From positions 1 through 64,000 of the forward strand of contig JACNJL010000023.1 in the NCBI GenBank assembly GCA_014382585.1: a stretch of 64,000 nt of DNA. The letters are read 5' to 3'. The translations under genes were made by a program, and so were the position numbers. A model generated the notes under the pieces. It searched no databases, was not told the origin of the DNA, and saw nothing but the letters and a program-made list of their open reading frames with translations. Every line of letters begins with the position of its first letter. Within the stretch, counting starts at the first letter, position 1. Positions 24,809 to 34,545 of this stretch are shown here, in pieces. Source of the DNA: Limisphaerales bacterium (GTDB lineage: Bacteria > Verrucomicrobiota > Verrucomicrobiia > Limisphaerales > UBA1100).

Positions 24809-27274
24809 ATGATAAAAAAAACATTGCTCGCTCTCGTCACCGTGCCGCTAATGCTCAGTGCGGCTCCGAAGGATTTGGTGGATTTACAGGTGTACCCGAA
24901 GGACGCCCACTTGGTGACGCTACGCGGCAAGCAGCAATTGATGGTGCAGGCCACGTACGCCGACAGCACCACGCGCGATGTTACTGCGGAGGCAAAATAT
25001 ACCTTTGCCAATCCCAAGCTGATCAAGTTTGAAAAACACATTATCCTCCCGGTCGTGGATGGCAGCACTTCACTGAAAATTGAGTTTGCCGGCCGCACGC
25101 TCACCGTGCCGGTGAAAGTAGAAAAAGCCGGCGAGGAACGCCCTGTTCGTTTCAATCTCGATGTGATGCCCACTTTCACCAAGGGCGGTTGCAACTCGGG
25201 GAGTTGCCACGGTGCATCCAGCGGAAAAGATGGGTTTCGGTTGTCGTTGTTCGGTTTCAATCCGCAGCTTGATTATCAATACATCACGCGCGAAAACCTC
25301 GGCCGGCGAATCAATCTTGCCTTGCCGCACGATAGTTTGTTGCTCGAGAAAGCCACCGGCCGCGTGACGCATACCGGAGGCAAAGTGATGACCGCGGAAA
25401 GTAGTTTATATAAAACACTCGTGCGTTGGCTGGAGGCAGGGGCACCCAATGATCCCGCCGGCACCCCCAAAGTGGTGGACCTCGAAATCTATCCGAAACA
25501 ATCCGTGCTCGAGGGTGAAGGCGCCGAGCAGCAAATCATTGTACGCGCCGTGTACAGCGACGGCTCCACACGCGATGTGACGCACGAGACGATGTTTATC
25601 ACTAACAACGATGTGTCAACCAAAGTGGACGGCAAAGGCAAGATGACCGCCGGGCAACGCGGTGAGTCGTTCATCATGGCGCGCTTCGACCAAATCACCG
25701 TGGGCACGCAAGTGCTGGTGATTCCGAAGCTGAAGAGCTTCGTGTTCCCCAAAGAGCTCGAGGCCAATTACATCGACACTTTGGTGCACAATAAGTTGAA
25801 GAAAATTCGAATCACGCCCAGTGGTATTTGCGATGACAACACTTTCATTCGGCGTGCTTATCTCGACGTTATCGGAGAGCTACCCACCCCCGAGGCCGTT
25901 GCCGCATTTGTGGTGGATAAATCGCCGGCCAAGCGCGAGAAGCTCATTGACGAGTTGATTGCCCGTCCGGAGTTCGTGCGGATGTGGGTGATGAAGTGGG
26001 CCGAGCTGTTACAGATCCGCACTCAAAACAATCAATTTTATTACAAAAATGCCGTGCTGTATTTCGAGTGGTTACGCGATCAGTTTGAACAGGATCAACC
26101 GATGGATAAAATTGTGCGTGAACTCCTCGGCGCGCGCGGCGGGACTTTCAGCAATCCCGCCGGCAATTTCTATCAAGTGGAGCGTGACACGCAGAAGCTC
26201 ACCGAGAATGCCGCGCAAATTTTTATGGGCATGCGCATTCAGTGCGCCCAATGCCACAATCATCCTTTCGATCGCTGGACGATGGATGACTATTACAGCT
26301 TCTCCGCTTTTTTCGCGCAAGTGGGTCGCAAGACCGGAGAGGATAACCGGGAAACCATTATTTACAACCGCCGCAGCGGCGGGGTGCGCCACATCGTAGG
26401 TAATCGCGATATGCCGCCAAAATTTCTCGGCGCCGAGGGGCCTGAAATTGCTAAGGATGTGAATGGAAAAGTGCGCGCCGGATTTCCGTTGAAAAGCGGT
26501 GAGGATCGGCGCATTGCCTTAGCGAACTGGCTAGCTTCGCCCCAAAATCCCTACTTCGCCAAAAATATGGCCAACATCGTGTGGAGTCATTTCATGGGAG
26601 TAGGCATTGTGGAACCGGTTGACGATGTGCGCATCAGTAACCCGCCGAGCAATCCGGAACTGCTCGAGGAGTTGGGCAAACGCTTCGCGGGGAGTGGTTA
26701 TAATTTCAAAAAACTCGTGCGCGACATTTGCGTGTCCCGCGCCTACCAGCGCAGCGTGCAGAGCAATGAGTTGAACAAGGACGACGCGCTGAACTTTGCC
26801 AAGAGCAGCATCCGTCGCGTGCGCGCCGAAGTGTTGCTAGATATCATCAGCCAAGTAACCGACACCAAAAACAAATTCCGCGGTCTGCCGATCGGCTCCA
26901 GTGCAGTTGAAATTGTGGATGGTGGCACCAGCACGTTCTTCCTCACCACGTTTGGCCGTGCCACCCGCACCACAGTGTGTTCGTGCGAAGTGGCTCTTGA
27001 ACCCAATCTTTCCCAAGCGCTGCATTTGCTCAATGGTGATACGGTAAACACCAAGTGTGCTCAAGGAGGCGTGGTCCGAAACCTGATTAAAGGAGGCAAA
27101 AAGCCGGACGAGGTTTTGGATAATATTTACCTGCGCTGCTTGGCCCGCAAACCGACTGCTTCGGAAAAGGCTAAACTGATGGTGTTTTTCAAGGAAGGGC
27201 GTCCGGAGGAAGAGGTCTTGAATGACTTATTCTGGGCTGTGCTGAATTCAAAGGAATTTATTTTTAATCATTAA
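24809..27274 (+). CDS. DUF1549/DUF1553 (PSCyt2/PSD1) exported protein
   Basis: 821 aa. A signal peptide (MIKKTLLALVTVPLMLSAAP) is followed by BIG2/Ig-like segments, a cytochrome-like GGCNSGSCHGASSGKDGFRL motif near residue 130, the DUF1549 region with CAQCHNHPFDRW (CxxCH near residue 481), and a DUF1553 C-terminus (ANWLASPQNPYFAKNMANIV, ELGKRFAGSGYNFKKLVRDI). Such proteins are abundant in Planctomycetes and Verrucomicrobia; their biochemical role is not established. The CxxCH motif suggests haem or metal binding. Tightly linked to the flanking genes. Confidence 0.92.
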   Translation: MIKKTLLALVTVPLMLSAAPKDLVDLQVYPKDAHLVTLRGKQQLMVQATYADSTTRDVTAEAKYTFANPKLIKFEKHIILPVVDGSTSLKIEFAGRTLTVPVKVEKAGEERPVRFNLDVMPTFTKGGCNSGSCHGASSGKDGFRLSLFGFNPQLDYQYITRENLGRRINLALPHDSLLLEKATGRVTHTGGKVMTAESSLYKTLVRWLEAGAPNDPAGTPKVVDLEIYPKQSVLEGEGAEQQIIVRAVYSDGSTRDVTHETMFITNNDVSTKVDGKGKMTAGQRGESFIMARFDQITVGTQVLVIPKLKSFVFPKELEANYIDTLVHNKLKKIRITPSGICDDNTFIRRAYLDVIGELPTPEAVAAFVVDKSPAKREKLIDELIARPEFVRMWVMKWAELLQIRTQNNQFYYKNAVLYFEWLRDQFEQDQPMDKIVRELLGARGGTFSNPAGNFYQVERDTQKLTENAAQIFMGMRIQCAQCHNHPFDRWTMDDYYSFSAFFAQVGRKTGEDNRETIIYNRRSGGVRHIVGNRDMPPKFLGAEGPEIAKDVNGKVRAGFPLKSGEDRRIALANWLASPQNPYFAKNMANIVWSHFMGVGIVEPVDDVRISNPPSNPELLEELGKRFAGSGYNFKKLVRDICVSRAYQRSVQSNELNKDDALNFAKSSIRRVRAEVLLDIISQVTDTKNKFRGLPIGSSAVEIVDGGTSTFFLTTFGRATRTTVCSCEVALEPNLSQALHLLNGDTVNTKCAQGGVVRNLIKGGKKPDEVLDNIYLRCLARKPTASEKAKLMVFFKEGRPEEEVLNDLFWAVLNSKEFIFNH

Positions 27275-27324
27275 TTAATTCGCCCGCCACGCGGGCTAGC
27301 AATCAAGGGGGAACTGTAAAACCG

Positions 27325-30300
27325 ATGAATACTCGGAATCTAAAAACCATCGCCATCGCTGCCGGCTTCATTGTGGGTAGCGCCGGGATCGCCGCAGACA
27401 AAGTCACTTACGAGGACAACATCCTGCCCATTTTCCGCAACAACTGCCTCAAGTGCCACAACGCGGACAAGATGAAGGCAGACCTCAACCTTGCCACCTA
27501 TGACGCGATGATGACCGGCGAAGTCGTCGCTGGCGGGGATTTGGATAACAGCCTTCTTTATCAGCTGGTCACCCACGCTGAGGAACCCAACATGCCGCCC
27601 AAGAGCAAACTCGCCGATGCTGAGATTGCCACCATCAAGGCATGGATCATCGGAGGCTTGCTCAAAGACAGCGGCTCCAAAGCCGTGATGGCCTCCAAAC
27701 CCAAGGTCGATCTCGCACTCGATCCCGATTCCCTGGGCAAACGCCCCGAAGGCCCCGCGCCGATGCCCGTCGAAGTCCTCGCACTCGATCCCTATCAGCG
27801 CACCGAACGCACCAGCATTTCCACCGCCATCGCCGTCAGCCCGTGGGCTCCGCTCGTCGCCATCGGCAGCCAACGCCAAGTGCTCCTTTACAATACCGAC
27901 ACCTTCAAAATCGTCGGCATCATTCCCTTTCCCAAAGGCTATCCGCACAGCGTCAATTTTAGTGCGAATGGCAAACTGCTCGTCATCGGCGGCGGACGCG
28001 GCGCCAACCTCGGCTTTTCCACCGTGTGGGACATCACCAAGGGCGAACAAATCTTGACCGTCGGCGATGACCTCGATTCAGTCCTCGCCTCCGACATCTC
28101 TGCCGACCAGCGCTACATCGCCCACGGTGGCCCCGACCGATTCGTGCGCATTTTTTCAACCGACACTGGCGAGATGCTTCATAAGATCAAAAAACACACC
28201 GACTGGGTCACCGCCATGCGCTTTGGCCCCAAAGGCAAATACGTCGCTTCCGGTGACCGTGCCGGCGGCATCCACGTTTGGGAGGCCGAACCCGGCGGAC
28301 GCGCCGCCAGCCTGATGGGCCATCGCGGCCGCATCACCGGTCTCGAATGGGCCAGCACCAACATCGTCATCAGCGCCAGCGAAGATGGCACTGCCAAAAT
28401 GTGGAACATCGACGAAGTCAGCCAAATCAAAAACTGGACCGCCCACGGCGGTGGCGCACTCAGCCTGCGTCGTGCCCAAAACGGCGATATGGTCACCGTC
28501 GGCCGCAATCGCCGCGCCACCATTTGGAACGCCAGTGGCAGCGCAAAGCGCTCCTTCACATTCCCCGGCGACATCCCCTCCACCGGCGTCCCCAGCCACG
28601 ATGGCAAACTCGTCATCGGCACCGACTGGACCGGCGAAGCCTACGTTTGGAACTCAGCCGATGGCAAAGAAATCACCCGTCTCGCCCTGAACCCCGCCCC
28701 CATGGCCGATCAATTTGTTGCCTCGCAAAAAATAGTAGAGCAGAAAGCCGCCGCCGCCAAAGCAGCCACCGCCGGGCATCAATCCGTGCTCACCCGCATC
28801 GCCAAAACCAAGACGCAAATGACCGCTTTGGACACCACCGTGACCATGCGCCAAAAAGCAGTCACCGATTCCAAAGCTACCCTCGCAAAGCTCATTGCCG
28901 AAAAACAAAAACCCGCTCAAACCAAAGCAGCCACCGCCGCCGGAAGCGTGAAGACCGCCACCGACACCAAAGCTGCCGCCGACAAAGCGTTGGCCTCAGC
29001 CGATGCCGCCGACAAACCGGCTGCCCAAGTCAAGGCCACCGCTGCTGCCAACGCGCTCACCGCTGCCACCAGCGCCAAAGCGATTGCGGACAAAGCGCTC
29101 ACTGTCATTAACGCGCAAGTGACTCAAGCCACCACCGTCAGTGCCGCAGCCGCCAAATCGCTCATCGAATCACAAAACGCCGCCAAGACCGGCAAGGTAG
29201 CACTCACCAAATTATTGGCCGATCTCGCCAAATCCGCGGCCACCGAACAGGCTAAAGTCACTGCCGCCGGTGTCGCGCTCACCGCAGCTCAAAAGGATGC
29301 CGACCTGTTGCGCCTCAATAAAACATACAGCGATTATTATCGCTCCCGCAATCAACTCGTCGCACAGAAAGCCAAGCTCGCCGAATTGCAGGCCACCGCC
29401 CAGGCCGCCCAAGCCGCGCTCAACAGCACTCAAACCGCGCTGGACGCCGCCCGCAAAACAGATCTCGCAAAGCTAAAAGCCAATAAGCTCGTTGCCTTCA
29501 TTCAAGCCAAAGCCGCTAAAGCCAAGGCCGATCAAGCCCTCACCGCTGCCCAAGCCGAGGTTGCTAAGGCGGGCGAAACAATCACCATCGCCACCAAGGC
29601 CATCGCCACCGCCGAAGCCGGCATGCAAACCGCAGGAACAAACCTGGCTAACGCCAAGGCTGCCCAGGCAAAAGCGACTGCCACGGCCCAAGCCGCCCGC
29701 GCCAAAGCCAACGAGGCCAAAAAAACCTACGACCAACTCGTCGTTGCCAAGCAGACGCCCGCGCAGCTCATCAACACCACCCTCGACAAAGCCATTGTTC
29801 AGGCCAATGCCGCAAAAGCAAATGCCGCTAAAGTATTGGCTGTCATCAACACCGAGGTCAACGCGGCCACCGCCACGTTCACCGGTTCCGATACCACGGC
29901 CAAGACTGCTGAGAACCTCGCAGCTGCTGCCAAAGCATTGATGGACAAGCTCGCCGCCGAATTGGCAAAACAAACAATCGATCTCGCCGCCAAACAAAAA
30001 ACACAAACCACCACCCAAGCTACGCTTGCCCAATTAATCGCAACCCGTCAAAAACCAGCCGAAGCAAAAGTAGCCACCGCCACTGCCATGCTCAAACAGG
30101 TGCCGCTCACCAAAGCCGCTGCCGACAAGGCGCAGATTGCCGCGAATGCTGCCGTTAAAACCGCGCTCGACAAATTTCTTGTCGTCGAAATGGCTGCGCA
30201 AGCCGCCGAGGCCGGTGCGGGTAATGACGCCGCCAAACAAGCCGATGCCGCAGCCAAGCGTAAAGCCGTCATCACCGCCAAGGCGGCGCTCGATCAACTG

Positions 30301-31170
30301 ATCACCGGCCAACAAAAAGCCGTGCTTGTGCAGGTCGCTAAAGCCAATGCCGCAATGAAAGCCGCGCCCGTTGCAAAAGCTGCTGCTGACAAAGAGCTTG
30401 CTGCTGCCAAAGCAGAGGTGGCCAAGGCCACCACCACGCACAATGCCGCCACTCAAGCCGCCGCCGCCGCACAGAAAGTTGTCACCGCCACCACAGCCAC
30501 TCACGCGAAGGCAAAATCCGATTTCACTGCGAAACAAACCGATGCCACCGCTAAACGTAATGTGGCCAACATCGCTAAGTCAAAACGCGATGGCCTTGTG
30601 GCGGCCAAGCAGAAACCCGCACAAGACGCATTGGCTGCCGCGAGCGCAACCGCCACCGAGTTAGCGGCCGCAAAAATTGCCGCCGACAAAATTCTCACTC
30701 GCGTAAATGCCGAAATGGTCGTGGCGGCCAAGCCATTTCAAGACTTGGATGCTGTGGCCAAAACAGTTGAGGCTGCCGTGAAACCTACTGAGGTAAATGT
30801 GGCGAAGATGACCACCGCGATGGACGTGGCCGCCAAGCTGGTAACCCAACGTAAAACCGAGGAGGTTGCCGCCAAGAACGCCATGATGAAAATGGCTGCT
30901 GAAAAAATCAAGCCAATGGAAGCTGACGTGATTGCCGCTGCCGCTGCGATGACCCGTGCCCAAGCCGCCCACACCAACGCCGGGCAGATTCATCAAGCCC
31001 ATGTCACCACACTGGCGAAGACGGTTGCCGCTCAATCTACTGCGTCCAAGGCGAAAACGGAAGAAGCCGGCAAGCTGGCGATCGTGGTTGCCGCCGCTCA
31101 GAAACAAGTTGAAGCATTCAAAGCCGAGTACGAAAAGCTCAAAGGGCCGCCCAAGACGGCGGCGAAATAA
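27325..31170 (+). CDS. Cytochrome c - WD40 protein with giant Ala/Lys coiled-coil tail
   Basis: 1281 aa. Signal peptide, then a planctomycete-type cytochrome c domain (NNCLKCHNADKMKADL, haem Cys41-Cys44-His45; likely Met ligand in NMPPKSKL), and WD40 blades to about residue 460 (GEMLHKIKKHTDWVTAMRFG, SASEDGTAKMWNID, GTDWTGEAYVWNSADGKEIT). Residues about 461-1281 are low-complexity Ala/Lys/Thr helix with recurring units of the form LIAxKQKPA...KAAADKAL. The ORF is continuous and the unusual length comes from this tail. No C-terminal anchor seen. Last gene of the DUF1501 set; its stop lies one base from that of the convergent lysA. Confidence 0.88.
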   Translation: MNTRNLKTIAIAAGFIVGSAGIAADKVTYEDNILPIFRNNCLKCHNADKMKADLNLATYDAMMTGEVVAGGDLDNSLLYQLVTHAEEPNMPPKSKLADAEIATIKAWIIGGLLKDSGSKAVMASKPKVDLALDPDSLGKRPEGPAPMPVEVLALDPYQRTERTSISTAIAVSPWAPLVAIGSQRQVLLYNTDTFKIVGIIPFPKGYPHSVNFSANGKLLVIGGGRGANLGFSTVWDITKGEQILTVGDDLDSVLASDISADQRYIAHGGPDRFVRIFSTDTGEMLHKIKKHTDWVTAMRFGPKGKYVASGDRAGGIHVWEAEPGGRAASLMGHRGRITGLEWASTNIVISASEDGTAKMWNIDEVSQIKNWTAHGGGALSLRRAQNGDMVTVGRNRRATIWNASGSAKRSFTFPGDIPSTGVPSHDGKLVIGTDWTGEAYVWNSADGKEITRLALNPAPMADQFVASQKIVEQKAAAAKAATAGHQSVLTRIAKTKTQMTALDTTVTMRQKAVTDSKATLAKLIAEKQKPAQTKAATAAGSVKTATDTKAAADKALASADAADKPAAQVKATAAANALTAATSAKAIADKALTVINAQVTQATTVSAAAAKSLIESQNAAKTGKVALTKLLADLAKSAATEQAKVTAAGVALTAAQKDADLLRLNKTYSDYYRSRNQLVAQKAKLAELQATAQAAQAALNSTQTALDAARKTDLAKLKANKLVAFIQAKAAKAKADQALTAAQAEVAKAGETITIATKAIATAEAGMQTAGTNLANAKAAQAKATATAQAARAKANEAKKTYDQLVVAKQTPAQLINTTLDKAIVQANAAKANAAKVLAVINTEVNAATATFTGSDTTAKTAENLAAAAKALMDKLAAELAKQTIDLAAKQKTQTTTQATLAQLIATRQKPAEAKVATATAMLKQVPLTKAAADKAQIAANAAVKTALDKFLVVEMAAQAAEAGAGNDAAKQADAAAKRKAVITAKAALDQLITGQQKAVLVQVAKANAAMKAAPVAKAAADKELAAAKAEVAKATTTHNAATQAAAAAQKVVTATTATHAKAKSDFTAKQTDATAKRNVANIAKSKRDGLVAAKQKPAQDALAAASATATELAAAKIAADKILTRVNAEMVVAAKPFQDLDAVAKTVEAAVKPTEVNVAKMTTAMDVAAKLVTQRKTEEVAAKNAMMKMAAEKIKPMEADVIAAAAAMTRAQAAHTNAGQIHQAHVTTLAKTVAAQSTASKAKTEEAGKLAIVVAAAQKQVEAFKAEYEKLKGPPKTAAK

Positions 31171-31171
31171 T

Positions 31172-32470
31172 TTACGTCTGCCAAGGGGCAGCGGTTTCGC
31201 CCTCCCAAATTTCTTTGGTCTTTTGCCGCTTTCGGACGAGGGCGGCCTTTTTACCTTTCACCAAAATTTCAGCGGGCAAGGGGCGGGTGTTGTAGGTGCC
31301 GGCCATGACAAACCCGTACGCGCCGGCGCTGAGGATGGCCACGAGATCGCCTTCGGCCACGCGCGGGATGGGGCGGTCTTTGCAAAAGGTGTCACCGGTT
31401 TCGCAAATGCCGCCGACCACATCGGTGTTCACAGGGCGTGCCTTGGATTGTTTCACGGGGATGATCTCGTGGTAGCTTTCGTAAAACGCGGGCCGCAACA
31501 AATCATTCATCGCGGCGTCCATAATGGCGAAATATTTTTTGCCCGTGCGCTTCACGTATTCCACGCGCGTGACAAGGATGCCAGCGTTGCCGGAAATGAA
31601 TCGGCCTGGTTCAAGCAACACCTTCAGCCCCAGTGGCCGTAACAACGGCACGAGGGTGGCAGCATATTTTTCAGGGGTGAGAATGTCCTTTGCCTCCTTG
31701 CGGTTCCACCAGTCTGCTTTGCCACTCACGAGCGCGTCCTCGTACATGATACCGAGGCCGCCGCCGATGCTAATGAATTCGATGCCGTATTTGGCTTTTA
31801 GCTTCGCGGCAAGCGGGGCGATTTTGCGCACGGCGTCGGCGAAGGGTTTTACTTGGGTGAGCTGCGAGCCGATATGCATTTGCACGCCGCGCAGGCGGAT
31901 ATGTTTGAGCTTGGCGGCGCGCGCGTAGAGCGCGGGAATTTTTTCAATGGCGATGCCAAATTTATTGTCGTAGGTGCCGGTGGTGATTTTTTTGTGGGTT
32001 TTGGCATCCACATTCGGATTCACGCGGATGGCGATGGGGGCGGTTTTCTTGAGCTTGCCGGCGATGCGATTGATGCGTTCGAGTTCGGCCTCGCTTTCGA
32101 CATTGAAACAGTAAATGCCTTTGCGCAGTGCGAAGGTGATTTCTTGAGCGGTTTTGCCGACCCCGGCGAACACACATTTGTTGGGCCTGCCGCCCGCGGC
32201 AATGGCGCGTTGGATTTCGCCGCCGCTGACGGTGTCGAACCCGCTTCCCAAATCGGCGAGTGTGCGGAGGACGCCGCGGTTGGAATTGGATTTCATCGCG
32301 AAACAAATCAGGTGATCGAGAGGCGCGAGCGCGTTGCTGAGTTTGGTGAAATGGTCAGCGAGCGTTTTGGAGGAGTAAATGTAAAGCGGCGTGCCGTATT
32401 GTTTGGCGAGCGCGCCGATGGAAACGCCCTCGCAATGGAGCCGTCCGTTGACGTAGCGAAAATCGTGCAT
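31172..32470 (-). CDS. lysA: Diaminopimelate decarboxylase
   Basis: 432 aa. PLP-dependent decarboxylation of meso-diaminopimelate to lysine, cytoplasmic. The PLP-binding Lys is in LICFAMKSNSN (Lys60), with the fold-III barrel signatures SGGEIQRAIAAG and GGGLGIMYED. The second-half GGICETGDTFCKDR contains the catalytic Cys, and AYGFVMAGTYNTRPLPAEIL is typical. Standard length. Start ATG 32470. No riboswitch-like structure is apparent in the 70 bases upstream. Confidence 0.95.
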   Translation of the reverse strand: MHDFRYVNGRLHCEGVSIGALAKQYGTPLYIYSSKTLADHFTKLSNALAPLDHLICFAMKSNSNRGVLRTLADLGSGFDTVSGGEIQRAIAAGGRPNKCVFAGVGKTAQEITFALRKGIYCFNVESEAELERINRIAGKLKKTAPIAIRVNPNVDAKTHKKITTGTYDNKFGIAIEKIPALYARAAKLKHIRLRGVQMHIGSQLTQVKPFADAVRKIAPLAAKLKAKYGIEFISIGGGLGIMYEDALVSGKADWWNRKEAKDILTPEKYAATLVPLLRPLGLKVLLEPGRFISGNAGILVTRVEYVKRTGKKYFAIMDAAMNDLLRPAFYESYHEIIPVKQSKARPVNTDVVGGICETGDTFCKDRPIPRVAEGDLVAILSAGAYGFVMAGTYNTRPLPAEILVKGKKAALVRKRQKTKEIWEGETAAPWQT

Positions 32471-32542
32471 GTGCGAGGTTATGCCAAAGTGGCAGGCAAA
32501 GGGAAAGACGAAAGGGAAGGAGGAGATCGAAAATTTGGGCGG

Positions 32543-33469
32543 TTATTTTTGGCCGCCGGCTTTGAGGAGTTGCTCGCGTTGTTCGTAGTAGGATTGCGCG
32601 TCAATGTTCCCGTCCACATATTGGTCGAGCAACGCGCTGAGCTTGGTTTCCATTTCGCGATGGGAAAGGGTTTGTTGTTTGAGCTCTCTGGATTGTTGCT
32701 CCTGCATGACGCTTTCTAGCGCCAGTTGTTTTTTGAAATCACGCAGCGCCTTAAGCTGTGCTATTTCTTGGGGCGTGTCGGTCGGTTCGGGCGTGCGCTT
32801 GGCGATGACGTTGGGTCCGCCTTTGGGGTAATTCATTGCAGTGGCGTTAGGCAAAACCGGGAGTCCTTCCAGTTCCTTTACGCGGATGCCGCCGTGTTGT
32901 TGTGCCTCGGCCATGGCTTTGCGAAGGGCGTCCTCATCATAATTGGGATTGGCCTCGCGCATTGAGGCCTCGGCTTCCATTAGTGCAAGTTGCTCCGCCT
33001 GTTGTCGATCGCGCAGCACGGCCACCATTGCTTTGACCTCAGCTAGCGCGCGGGTTTTGGCCTGTGCAATGAGGGTGCGGCTGAAGCTGCCGTGGGCAAC
33101 GACTTTGGCCAGTGCGATTTTTTTGGCGTCGTAAATTTCCTGTATCTGCGCGTAGGTAATGTTGGGGATCCATCGCGCGCGTTTTACGTGTTCGATGGCA
33201 TTGGCGCGTTGGCGGGTGGTTTGCCGACGGTGCTTGGCCCATTCGGCATTAGTGAATTCGCGAAGGCGGTGGGGCTGGGGCGTGGCGCGATCGGTGGAGG
33301 ATAGTTCCGGACCATGGGTTGAGCCCATGGCGGGCACCAAATCGAGATTTGGCCGTTTGGGAAATCCCAATTGTGGGCTGCCACCGCCCGCGCCATCGGC
33401 ACCGATTTGCATCGGGGAAATCACCATCCAGCCACACAGAAATATCGTAATCAATAATCGCGAATGCAT
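32543..33469 (-). CDS. Secreted coiled-coil protein of unknown function
   Basis: 308 aa. MHSRLLITIFLCGWMVISPM is a signal peptide. The mature protein is charged and mostly helical (KTRALAEVKAMVAVLRDRQQ, ALRDFKKQLALESVMQEQQS) with Pro/Gly breaks and a final helix pair (LDQYVDGNIDAQSYYEQREQ). GGAGG five bases upstream of ATG 33469 is a clear ribosome site and decides the start over GTG 33475. No family recognised. Lies between lysA and the squalene synthase-like gene, with no obvious operon partner. Confidence 0.7.
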   Translation of the reverse strand: MHSRLLITIFLCGWMVISPMQIGADGAGGGSPQLGFPKRPNLDLVPAMGSTHGPELSSTDRATPQPHRLREFTNAEWAKHRRQTTRQRANAIEHVKRARWIPNITYAQIQEIYDAKKIALAKVVAHGSFSRTLIAQAKTRALAEVKAMVAVLRDRQQAEQLALMEAEASMREANPNYDEDALRKAMAEAQQHGGIRVKELEGLPVLPNATAMNYPKGGPNVIAKRTPEPTDTPQEIAQLKALRDFKKQLALESVMQEQQSRELKQQTLSHREMETKLSALLDQYVDGNIDAQSYYEQREQLLKAGGQK

Positions 33470-33528
33470 ACCCACCTCCTCAACAATTTTTGTATGGAAT
33501 TAGGTGCTTGAAATCAAGCGGAAATTAT

Positions 33529-34539
33529 TCAGATCGTGAACAGCCGGTTCCACGGGCCGCGGAAGGGTACGCGCCAAATGGTGCGCCAAAGGATGCCGCG
33601 CACGGTGCGACGGGAAATTTTCAGACGTGGCTCGGGCTGCAGCGGGTTGGCGGCGGCCAATTTGTTAAGCGTGGCTGCGCCCATCAGAACGGGCCACGCG
33701 CAGGCGAGGCGCAGGCGATAGTGCGCGTGCGGGATGGCGAGCGTGTAGCGCCCGCCCGCGGTCAAATGATCGCGGGCTTTTGTTAGCCACGGCTTGAAGA
33801 CGGGCTGGAGCTTGGGCCAGTTTGCGGGGTCGCGCAAATCTTCGGGCTGCAAGCCGGCCATCGCGAGGTCCACGGCGGGCAAATAGCATCGGCCGTTGGC
33901 AAGGTCGCGCGGGAGGTCGCGCAGGATGTTGACGAGCTGAAGGCCTTTGCCGAATCGGATGGCGTCGGCCACGAAGGGGGTGTCGTCGAGTTGAGCACCC
34001 GGGAAACAATGGGTGCGTGTGAGGCGCGTCCAAAATTCGCCTACGCAGCCCGCCACGCGGTAGGTGTAGTCATCGAGGTCATCGGCAGTTTGCAGGGCGG
34101 TGAGGGTGCTGCCATCGCCAACGTCACCGAAGCGTTCGAGGTCCTGTTCCTGCCCGCGTGTGATGGTTTCAAGCACGAGCTGCACTTGGCCGCGATCGGC
34201 GGGCGTGAGTTGATCGAGCCATTCCAATGCCTCGGCACTGCGTAGCAGTAATGCGCGTTCGGAAGGGTTTTGTTGTTCGCTGGCGAGATCCGAAAAATCC
34301 ACGGGCGGCGCGGCTTCATCGCGGATGCGTGCGCGAAATTGGCGGAGTGTGTGCAGGCGCTCTTCGGCGGGCACGAGGTCGGTATCGGCAATCGTGTCGG
34401 TGGTGCGGGCGAGGAGATAGGCGAGGCCAATCTGGGGACGCACGGCGGCGGGCAGCACGCGTAGGGTGAGGTAAAAGGCGCGCGACACATCGCGCAGGAT
34501 GGGCCCGAGCAATTCTTCGGCATCGTCGGTGGCCGCCAT
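33529..34539 (-). CDS. Squalene/phytoene synthase family protein
   Basis: 336 aa head-to-head prenyl synthase. Both Asp-rich diphosphate sites are present: DTIADTD (residues 48-54) and NILRDLPRDLANGRCYLP (about 205-222). Flanking family residues such as SRAFYLTLRVLP, DDLDDYTYRVAGCVG and GKGLQLVN favour a squalene synthase-like (farnesyl diphosphate condensing) enzyme over a phytoene synthase. The product could feed the class II terpene cyclase encoded at 42.5-44.3 kb. It starts six bases after the argH stop, so the two are probably co-transcribed despite unrelated functions. Confidence 0.88.
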   Translation of the reverse strand: MAATDDAEELLGPILRDVSRAFYLTLRVLPAAVRPQIGLAYLLARTTDTIADTDLVPAEERLHTLRQFRARIRDEAAPPVDFSDLASEQQNPSERALLLRSAEALEWLDQLTPADRGQVQLVLETITRGQEQDLERFGDVGDGSTLTALQTADDLDDYTYRVAGCVGEFWTRLTRTHCFPGAQLDDTPFVADAIRFGKGLQLVNILRDLPRDLANGRCYLPAVDLAMAGLQPEDLRDPANWPKLQPVFKPWLTKARDHLTAGGRYTLAIPHAHYRLRLACAWPVLMGAATLNKLAAANPLQPEPRLKISRRTVRGILWRTIWRVPFRGPWNRLFTI

Positions 34540-34545
34540 AATGAA

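Noticed and set aside
29473-30537. Gly-rich ORFs antisense to the repetitive tail, resembling Gly-rich surface proteins
   Set aside because: Gly/Cys-rich sequence is the expected reverse reading of Ala/Thr/Lys-biased GCC/ACC codons; no start or signal support.
28700-31170. Recurring Ala/Lys units in the cytochrome-WD40 gene as a CRISPR or DNA tandem array
   Set aside because: The units are protein-level repeats with diverged DNA and irregular spacing; there are no constant direct repeats with unique spacers.
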